Assembly: GCF_011801145.1 (NCBI RefSeq)
Contig: NZ_CP046172.1
Span: 992,001 to 1,056,000 of the forward strand
Source of the DNA: Nocardia arthritidis
Lineage (GTDB): Bacteria > Actinomycetota > Actinomycetes > Mycobacteriales > Mycobacteriaceae
DNA: 64,000 nucleotides
Reading direction: 5' to 3'
A program made the translations under genes and the position numbers. This document shows positions 58,474-64,000 of this stretch, piece by piece (the first letter of the stretch is position 1; every line of letters begins with the position of its first letter). Under the pieces are notes generated by a model that saw only the letters and a program-made list of their open reading frames with translations, ran no database searches and was not told where the DNA came from.

Positions 58474-59541
58474 ATGCGTCGACTCATCCGGCGCCGCGGC
58501 GCACGAGCCGGGGCGATGATCGCGGCAACCGCAGTATTCGCGGGAGTCATATCCGGAATCGGCGCAGCCCCCGCGTTGGCGGCGGACCCGATCATCACTG
58601 GCAAGGCGCTGCTGGCCAACCCGACCGCGCCCGACGGTTCCAAGATCACCAAGGCGGAGTACAAGGACGACCGGAACATCCGGCTGTACGTGTACTCGGC
58701 GGCGATGGACCAGAAGGTGATCATCGACGTCCAGCGCCCGGCCGACGCCTCGGTGCCGCGGCCGTCGCTGTATCTGCTCAACGGCGCCGGCGGCGGTCAG
58801 GACGACGCCTCCTGGCAGGCCAAGACCGATGCGCTGCAGTTCCTTTCGGACAAAAACGTCAACGTGATCCAGCCGATCGGCGGCAAGTGGAGCTACTACA
58901 CCGACTGGATCAAGGACGACCCGGTACTGGGCCGCAACAAGTGGAAGACCTTCTTCACCGAGGAACTGCCCCCGCTGGTCGACGGCGCGCTCGGCACCAA
59001 TGGCGTGAATGCCATTGCGGGCCTTTCCACCTCGGGCACCACCGTGCTCGCGCTGCCGATCGCGAAGCCGGGCCTGTTCAAGGCGGCCGCGGCTTACTCG
59101 GGTTGCGCGCAGACCTCGGATCCGGTCGGCTCGCGGTTCGTCAAGCTGACGGTCGAGACGTGGGGCGGCGGCGACACCGACAACATGTGGGGCCCGGTCG
59201 GCTCGCCGGATTGGGCGGCCAATGACCCGTACGTGCACGCCGAGGGCCTGCGCGGGACGGATCTCTACATCTCCTCCGGCAACGGCATCCCCGGCCCGTA
59301 CGACACCCTCGACAACAAGTACGCGCTGCCCGGTGCGTACGGCCTGGCGAACCAGGTGCTCATCGGCGGTGTGATCGAGGCCGGCACCAACTACTGCACC
59401 CGCAACCTGCAGAACAAGCTGAACCAGCTGGGCATCCCGGCCACCTTCAACTTCCAGCCCAGCGGCACCCACTCGTGGGGCTACTGGCGCGACGAGCTGC
59501 AGGAGTCCTGGCCGACCCTGGCCAAGGGTCTCGGCCTCTAA
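58474..59541 (+). CDS. Secreted mycolyltransferase-type esterase (antigen 85-like)
   Basis: A 355-residue alpha/beta-hydrolase with a signal peptide (basic MRRLIRRRGARAG, hydrophobic core, AAPALAA cleavage near residue 37). The nucleophile motif AGLSTSG (Ser 185) matches the GLSM-type elbow of antigen 85, and SGTHSWGYWRDEL supplies the catalytic His (333); the acidic member was not assigned. Such enzymes move mycolic acids between trehalose monomycolate and arabinogalactan or trehalose in the cell envelope. ATG 58474 is chosen because AAGG lies about 10 nt upstream; GTG 58465 would sit too close to it. The gene ends in a strong terminator and has a 185-nt upstream gap containing an inverted repeat (58391-58397/58414-58420). 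It is a general envelope gene; a role with the NRPS products is not implied. Confidence 0.9.
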   Translation: MRRLIRRRGARAGAMIAATAVFAGVISGIGAAPALAADPIITGKALLANPTAPDGSKITKAEYKDDRNIRLYVYSAAMDQKVIIDVQRPADASVPRPSLYLLNGAGGGQDDASWQAKTDALQFLSDKNVNVIQPIGGKWSYYTDWIKDDPVLGRNKWKTFFTEELPPLVDGALGTNGVNAIAGLSTSGTTVLALPIAKPGLFKAAAAYSGCAQTSDPVGSRFVKLTVETWGGGDTDNMWGPVGSPDWAANDPYVHAEGLRGTDLYISSGNGIPGPYDTLDNKYALPGAYGLANQVLIGGVIEAGTNYCTRNLQNKLNQLGIPATFNFQPSGTHSWGYWRDELQESWPTLAKGLGL

Positions 59542-59556
59542 GCGGCGATTTTTCGA

Positions 59557-59591
59557 ATCACCCCCGGTCGCGCATTGCGACCGGGGGTGAT
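59557..59591 (+). terminator. Strong intrinsic terminator of the mycolyltransferase gene
   Basis: Perfect 15-bp stem (59557-59571 with 59577-59591) around the 5-nt loop GCATT, followed by CTCTTTCTC. It lies 15 nt after the stop codon. Confidence 0.85.
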
Positions 59592-59648
59592 CTCTTTCTC
59601 AACCGCACGCCCTAACGAAAAAGTTCGGAGACCCGTAAAATCCGATTG

Positions 59649-60899
59649 GTGAGTACCAGTTTGGCCGACAGCGCTCGATCCGCGTCACAGCGGGCGCGGG
59701 CGGCGACGGTGCTGCTCGGGCCCGCCTTCGTCGCGGCCATCGCCTACGTCGATCCCGGCAATGTCGCATCCAATGTGAGCGCCGGTGCGCAGTACGGGTA
59801 CCTGCTGGTCTGGGTGATCGTGATGGCCAACATCATGGCCGCGCAGGTGCAGTTCCTTTCGGCCAAACTCGGCCTGGTCACCGGCCGCACCCTGCCCGAG
59901 GTGGTGCGTGACCGCGCGAAAAGGCCGGTGCGGCTGGCTTATTGGGCGCAGGCCGAATTGGCCGCGATGGCAACCGATCTCGCCGAGGTGGTGGGCGGTG
60001 CCATCGCATTGAACCTGCTGTTCCACCTGCCGCTGGTGGTGGGCGGCCTGATCACCGGTGTGGTTTCGATGGGCCTGCTCGCGGTGCAGAATCGCGGCGG
60101 ACAGCGGCCGTTCGAGCGGGTGATCATCGGCCTGCTCGCGGTGATATCCGTCGGATTCGTTGCCAGCCTGGTTATTTCGCCGCCCCCGATCGCCGATGCC
60201 GCGGCAGGCCTGTTGCCGCGCTTCGACGGCACCCAAAGCGTGCTGCTCGCCGCGGCCATGATCGGTGCCACCGTGATGCCGCACGCCATCTACCTGCACT
60301 CCGGACTCGCCCGCGACCGCCACGGACATCAGGAACCCGGCGTCGCGCGGGCAAAGTTGTTGCGGGTCAACAAATACGACGTCGGCATTGCGATGGTCAT
60401 CGCGGGCACCGTCAACCTGGCGATGCTGCTGATGGCCGCGCACACCTTCGGCGGCCGCGACGATGTCGACACCATCGAGGCCGCGCACGCCGCCGTCCGC
60501 GACGCCCTCGGCCCAACGGCCGCACTGCTTTTGGCGGTCGGACTGCTCGCATCCGGCCTGGCCTCCACCTCCGTCGGCGCATACGCGGGCGCGATGATCA
60601 TGGAGGGTCTGCTGCACCGGCAGATCCCGATCCTGCTGCGCCGCTTGGTAACCCTCGTCCCCGCCATCGCGATCCTCGCCATCGGCTTCGACCCAACCCG
60701 CGCACTCATCGTCTCCCAGGTGGTGCTCTCCTTCGGCATCCCCTTCGCACTGATCCCGCTGGTCCGGTTCACCAGCGACCGCGGCCTGATGGGGTCGGAC
60801 GTAAACCACCGCGTCACAACATTTTTCGCGTGGATAGTGGCTGTCATCATTACCGGACTCAACATCCTGCTGATCTACCTGACATTGACCGGCCACTGA
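59649..60899 (+). CDS. mntH: Nramp-family divalent metal transporter (MntH type)
   Basis: A 416-residue integral membrane protein with about 11 hydrophobic segments. The Nramp signatures are present: YVDPGNVAS in TM1 (Asp35 and Asn38, metal ligands) and GATVMPHAIYLHS in TM6 (A-x-x-M ligand motif, then conserved Pro-His). Nramp proteins import Mn2+ or Fe2+ with protons. GTG at 59649 is the likely start (an adjoining upstream TTG at 59646 is in frame); the ribosome-binding site is weak. A short inverted repeat CGAA-AAAG-TTCG lies in the 57-nt gap upstream and could be an operator, but it does not match a known MntR or Fur box. The 3' end converges with the MFS gene, 19 nt away, with no visible terminator between. 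Confidence 0.92.
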   Translation: MSTSLADSARSASQRARAATVLLGPAFVAAIAYVDPGNVASNVSAGAQYGYLLVWVIVMANIMAAQVQFLSAKLGLVTGRTLPEVVRDRAKRPVRLAYWAQAELAAMATDLAEVVGGAIALNLLFHLPLVVGGLITGVVSMGLLAVQNRGGQRPFERVIIGLLAVISVGFVASLVISPPPIADAAAGLLPRFDGTQSVLLAAAMIGATVMPHAIYLHSGLARDRHGHQEPGVARAKLLRVNKYDVGIAMVIAGTVNLAMLLMAAHTFGGRDDVDTIEAAHAAVRDALGPTAALLLAVGLLASGLASTSVGAYAGAMIMEGLLHRQIPILLRRLVTLVPAIAILAIGFDPTRALIVSQVVLSFGIPFALIPLVRFTSDRGLMGSDVNHRVTTFFAWIVAVIITGLNILLIYLTLTGH

Positions 60900-60918
60900 C
60901 CGACGAAGCGCATCTCCG

Positions 60919-62121
60919 TTATCGAGCCGTCGACTCGGCCGGAATCCGCTCGGTCAGTTTGCGTTTGGACCACAACAGCAGTGTCGCCCCGGCGGCGATC
61001 ATGCCCATCATGAGCAGCACGAGCCGATAATCGATGACGAGGATCAGGATGGCACCCACGGTGATCGAGCTGGTTTGCGGCACGGTGTGCATGAGCTCGA
61101 GCGCGGTGGAGGTCCGGCCCATCAACCGCGCGGGCACCCGGCGCTGCACGATAGTCGACATACCGACGGCGATGAGCGTGATCCCCACGCCGATCACCGC
61201 CTTGCTCGCGAGCACCACCGGCAGCGAACGGATTACGCAGCCGACGACCCCGATTCCGAATGCCGCGAAACCGGCTGCGAGCACCGACAATTCACCGTAT
61301 CGAGCGATCAGGATCGCCGCGCCCAAACCGCCGAGTATTGCCCCGATACCCTGCGCGACCGAGATCACGCCCATGAACTCCGGCGGTTTTCCGAGCCCCG
61401 CGATGATCGCATAGGCGACGGATTCGATCATGCCGATGGCGCACCAGCCGACGGCGCCGCCGAATGCCACGGCTCGCAGCCCCGCATCCGTGCCGATGAA
61501 CCGTGCCCCCGCGACGAATTCGGCCAGCCATTTGCCGCCGCCGCGCTCCGGGCGGGGTTCATCCAACCGGATCAGCCAAATCGCCACTGCGGCAACAATG
61601 AAGGTCATCGCATCGATCGCACCGACAACGGCCCCGCCCATCAGCGCGAACAGCCCCGCCCCGGCGAGCGGTCCGAGCAGGCGCAATCCCTCCCTCACCG
61701 TCTGCAGCATGCCGTTGGTCCGTGCCAGTTCCGCCTCCGGAATCAGCTGCTGCAGTAGGCCGTTCAGCGTGGAGCCGGCCACGACCATGGACAGGCCGTA
61801 CAGCGCGGCCGATACGAAGATCAGCCAGACGTCGCCCCGGTCGTGCACGGCGAACAGCGGGGCCGCGATCAGCGTCGACAACAGGTAGGTCCAGATCAGG
61901 AAGGGCCGCCGGCGGAATCGGTCGATCACCGAACCGCCGAGGGCGGCGATGACCGCCTGTGTGGCCATCACGGCGATCACCAGTCCCGCCGCGCTGCTGG
62001 ATCCGGTGAGCGACTGCACCCAGATGCCGAATACCAGCAGCATCAACGAATCACCGACCATGCTGGTAACCAGCCCGATAACCAGCAGTCGAAAGTTCCT
62101 GACGTACCTACGATCTCGCAT
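60919..62121 (-). CDS. MFS transporter
   Basis: A 400-residue major facilitator permease with about 12 hydrophobic helices. The loop between TM2 and TM3 reads GGSVIDRFRRRPFLIW, a good match to the MFS loop motif G-x-x-x-D-R-x-x-R-R, and the protein resembles the MFS_3 group (macrolide and enterobactin exporter-like). ATG at 62121 is preferred because GGGGGG lies 5 nt upstream; a GTG at 62157 would add 12 residues. It is convergent with the Nramp gene and downstream of, and co-directional with, the TetR gene (145-nt gap). Its substrate is unknown. It is the nearest candidate exporter to the NRPS array but lies 2.6 kb past its end and on the opposite strand, so export of the peptide products is only a possibility. 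Confidence 0.85.
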   Translation of the reverse strand: MRDRRYVRNFRLLVIGLVTSMVGDSLMLLVFGIWVQSLTGSSSAAGLVIAVMATQAVIAALGGSVIDRFRRRPFLIWTYLLSTLIAAPLFAVHDRGDVWLIFVSAALYGLSMVVAGSTLNGLLQQLIPEAELARTNGMLQTVREGLRLLGPLAGAGLFALMGGAVVGAIDAMTFIVAAVAIWLIRLDEPRPERGGGKWLAEFVAGARFIGTDAGLRAVAFGGAVGWCAIGMIESVAYAIIAGLGKPPEFMGVISVAQGIGAILGGLGAAILIARYGELSVLAAGFAAFGIGVVGCVIRSLPVVLASKAVIGVGITLIAVGMSTIVQRRVPARLMGRTSTALELMHTVPQTSSITVGAILILVIDYRLVLLMMGMIAAGATLLLWSKRKLTERIPAESTAR

Positions 62122-62266
62122 CGCGGCCCCCCAGACCCGGCGAGATCCGCCGAGCACAACCGGTTTTCGCCGATCCTAATCGAGTTCGGCCGCACCGCGA
62201 CGAGGAATCATCCGATGAAAGCGGCCGGATCTGAGTGCAAGATGCCGTGTGGCACAGGGCTGCCCG

Positions 62267-63490
62267 CTAGGAGGGCGACTCGCCCGACCCCAGCAACACC
62301 GCGAGCATCAGCGTATGCAGCCGCGCGATCTGTTCCGGACGCGAATCGAATTTGATCAATCGCCCCACGTCGATGACCTGGCCGATCGCCGCGTGCACGC
62401 GGAAGCGCGCTTCGATCGGGTCGCCGTCGAGTAGGTTGGCCCATTCCAGTACGTTCTGGCGCTGGATGGCGCGCAGCCGGTGTTGTTCGGCGGCGGGCAG
62501 GTTGCTGAATTCCGCGTAGTAGACGGGCATGATCTCGGGCATCGAGAAGGTCAGGCGGGCCTGGCGTTCGGCGATGCGGGAGACGGCGTCGGCGCGGCTG
62601 GTCGCCTCGGCCAGCGCCTCGGTGATGGCGATGGCGACCCGGTCGCCGGTGCGGTGGAAGGCGGCGGCGAGCAGATCCGATTTGCTGGTGAAATAGCGGT
62701 AGACGCTGGAGGCGTTGATGCCGACGGCCGCGCCGATTTCCTCGATGCTGGCCTCGTGATAGCCCTGTCTGCCGAAGATGCGGATGGCCTCGGTGAGCAG
62801 CTGTTCGCGTTTCGAGGTGATCGGCAGGCCGCGGGTCGCCGGGCCGCCGTCCGGCCGGGTGGGTGCGGGCGGCAGGTCGGCCCGCAGCAGCGACCACGAC
62901 ATATCCCGCAGCAGCGGCAGCAGCCGGGAACCGGACAGCGCGGTGCGGTGGGCGGAGATGCTGGCGAGCACGCTGAGCACCGCGGCGGCCAGCATCGCGA
63001 CATCCTCCGGCGGCGATTGCGGGCGCAGCTGCGAAATCGGTTCGGCCAGTGCGGCATTGAGTTCGTCGTAGATTTTGCGGATGCGGGCCCGGTCGTCGGG
63101 TTCCAGGTAGCGCCGCTCCCAGCGGTACAGCCCTGCCTCGCGGCGGATCTCGATGGTGTGCTCGCCGATCGCTCTGATCAGGGCGTCCAGTCGCTGCTCC
63201 GGTTCGAGCGCCGGATCGTCGGCCCGGTGCGCGACATCGACGAGATGTTTCGCCCCTTCTTCCGCGCAGGCGACGAGCAGCGCGTACTTATTGGTGAAAT
63301 GCCGATACAGCGCCGGGCCCGAGATGCCGACCTCGGCGGCGATCTCGTCGACGCCGACCGGGTAGTACCCGCGTTCGCTGAACGCGCGCGCGGCGGCCCG
63401 GATGATCTGGACCTTGCGATCCTTCGGGCGCCGCCGCACCACCTCAGGCCGCGCCGGAGCGAGGTCGACCTCGCTGCGTTCCGCGACCAT
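62267..63490 (-). CDS. TetR-family regulator with two TetR units in one chain
   Basis: A 407-residue fusion of two TetR-like proteins, about twice the usual length. The first DNA-binding domain spans about residues 27-73 (GVDEIAAEVGISGPALYRHF) and the second about 229-276 (SIEEIGAAVGINASSVYRYF); each is followed by a helical ligand-domain-like region. A single chain could behave as a ready-made dimer. GGAGAG 4 nt before ATG 63490 supports the start. It is divergent from an enoyl-CoA hydratase gene, and the 129-nt gap holds two AAGTTAACCA repeats. By analogy with TetR regulators of lipid and sterol breakdown, it probably represses the neighbouring acyl-CoA catabolic gene and itself, with an acyl-CoA as inducer (inference). 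Confidence 0.88.
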   Translation of the reverse strand: MVAERSEVDLAPARPEVVRRRPKDRKVQIIRAAARAFSERGYYPVGVDEIAAEVGISGPALYRHFTNKYALLVACAEEGAKHLVDVAHRADDPALEPEQRLDALIRAIGEHTIEIRREAGLYRWERRYLEPDDRARIRKIYDELNAALAEPISQLRPQSPPEDVAMLAAAVLSVLASISAHRTALSGSRLLPLLRDMSWSLLRADLPPAPTRPDGGPATRGLPITSKREQLLTEAIRIFGRQGYHEASIEEIGAAVGINASSVYRYFTSKSDLLAAAFHRTGDRVAIAITEALAEATSRADAVSRIAERQARLTFSMPEIMPVYYAEFSNLPAAEQHRLRAIQRQNVLEWANLLDGDPIEARFRVHAAIGQVIDVGRLIKFDSRPEQIARLHTLMLAVLLGSGESPS

Positions 63491-63545
63491 GTAGCTCTCC
63501 GTTCTCCCGCGGCGCGCCTGTTGACAGCGCCGGACAAATCAACCT

Positions 63546-63574
63546 AAGTTAACCACAATTCGCAAAGTTAACCA
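63546..63574 (+). promoter_or_regulatory. Candidate operator: two direct repeats between tetR and enoyl-CoA hydratase genes
   Basis: AAGTTAACCA occurs at 63546-63555 and 63565-63574, 19 bp apart start to start, in an AT-rich island of otherwise GC-rich DNA. Each copy contains the palindrome GTTAAC. The position between the divergent starts and the presence of a double-HTH TetR protein make these the likely binding sites. Confidence 0.55.
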
Positions 63575-63619
63575 TCATTCAGGGCGTCGCGCCCGCCGAT
63601 TCGCACACCAGGAGCACAG

Positions 63620-64000
63620 ATGAGCAACGACGATTCCGCGCAGCGCCGCGCGAATTTCTCCGCCGTCCAGGACGGCAAGGTGCTGCGGATCACCCTGACC
63701 AACCCGAAGCGCAAGAACGCCATCGATTACGACACGATGATCGGCCTCGGCGACGCCTTCCTGGCCGCGGCGCAGGACCGCGCGGTGCGGGTCATCGTAC
63801 TGACCGGGGCGGGCGGCGACTTCTGCACCGGCGCGGACCTGGCGGCCAGCCCCGGCGAGGCGGCCCGCGGCATCACCTCCGACATGGTGATGGACGCGGC
63901 CAACCGGGTGGTGAAATCCATTGTGGACGTTCCGGTTCCGGTGATCGCCCGGCTGCGGGGCGCGGCCGCCGGCGTCGGCGTCGGCATCGCGCTGGCCGCC
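63620..64000 (+). CDS. Enoyl-CoA hydratase/isomerase-family protein (partial)
   Basis: The first 127 codons of a crotonase-fold protein; the rest is beyond the window. AGGAG (63610-63614) precedes the ATG by 5 nt. Visible family features are TLTNPKRKNAID near the N-terminus, the oxyanion-hole segment LTGAGGDFCTGADL (about residues 65-78) and the second loop VIARLRGAAAGVGVGIALA, which would hold the other backbone amide and active-site region. Members hydrate trans-2-enoyl-CoA in beta-oxidation or catalyse isomerisation and related reactions; the catalytic Glu region is at the edge, so subclass cannot be fixed. Divergent from the double TetR regulator, which likely controls it. Confidence 0.88.
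   Translation, partial: MSNDDSAQRRANFSAVQDGKVLRITLTNPKRKNAIDYDTMIGLGDAFLAAAQDRAVRVIVLTGAGGDFCTGADLAASPGEAARGITSDMVMDAANRVVKSIVDVPVPVIARLRGAAAGVGVGIALAA

Noticed and set aside
58474..59541. Mycolyltransferase gene as a tailoring enzyme of the NRPS pathway
   Set aside because: It has a signal peptide, its own promoter gap and a strong terminator, and is a normal envelope gene of mycolate-containing bacteria; proximity alone is not evidence.
59685..60896. Minus-strand 403-codon frame opposite the Nramp gene
   Set aside because: His/Gln/Asp-rich shadow of transmembrane codons; the plus strand encodes a complete Nramp protein.

Overview
The window is high-GC actinobacterial DNA. A mycolyltransferase-type (antigen 85-like) gene at 58.5 kb points to the mycolic-acid bacteria (Mycobacteriales). 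The overall gene style (giant arginine-tailed NRPSs, SCO5389-type protein, doubled TetR regulator) fits Nocardia or a close relative best; the genus is an inference. No tRNA, rRNA, CRISPR, insertion sequence or prophage gene was seen.

Left flank (1-4.3 kb): the start of a histidine-rich CDF metal exporter translationally coupled to an ArsR/SmtB regulator, a SCO5389-family small protein with a clear terminator, a nitronate monooxygenase-like flavoprotein (all minus strand), then on the plus strand a secreted M23/LytM peptidase and a two-HTH transcriptional regulator lying just upstream of the NRPS array.

Centre (4.7-58.3 kb): four giant NRPS genes in tandem, all plus strand, filling about 53.6 kb with gaps of only 180-240 bp. 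Read by motif, the domain orders are: NRPS1 A-T-C-A-T-C-A-T-C-A-T-C-A-T-TE-(degenerate A); NRPS2 A-T-C-A-T-C-(truncated A); NRPS3 A-T-C-A-T-C-A-T-C-A-T-TE; NRPS4 A-T-C-A-T-C-A-T-C-A-T-(dead E)-C-A-T-TE. Each begins with its own A-T loading unit behind a short arginine-rich tail, and three carry their own thioesterase. The array therefore looks like several assembly lines grown by duplication, with two (NRPS2 plus NRPS3) plausibly acting in series. NRPS1/NRPS2 share one type of N-terminus and NRPS3/NRPS4 another; near-identical DNA blocks with a distinct codon style are scattered among the genes, pointing to gene conversion. Only threonine can be assigned with confidence (last A domain of NRPS2 and of NRPS3). 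No MbtH-like gene, phosphopantetheinyl transferase, acyl-AMP ligase, tailoring enzyme or dedicated exporter lies inside the array.

Right flank (58.4-64 kb): a secreted mycolyltransferase with a strong terminator, an Nramp (MntH-type) metal transporter, a convergent MFS permease, and a TetR protein with two DNA-binding domains divergent from an enoyl-CoA hydratase that runs off the window; two copies of a 10-bp repeat lie between them.

All specificity codes and domain limits were read by eye against remembered GrsA/EntF/TycA landmarks; they should be treated as approximate.
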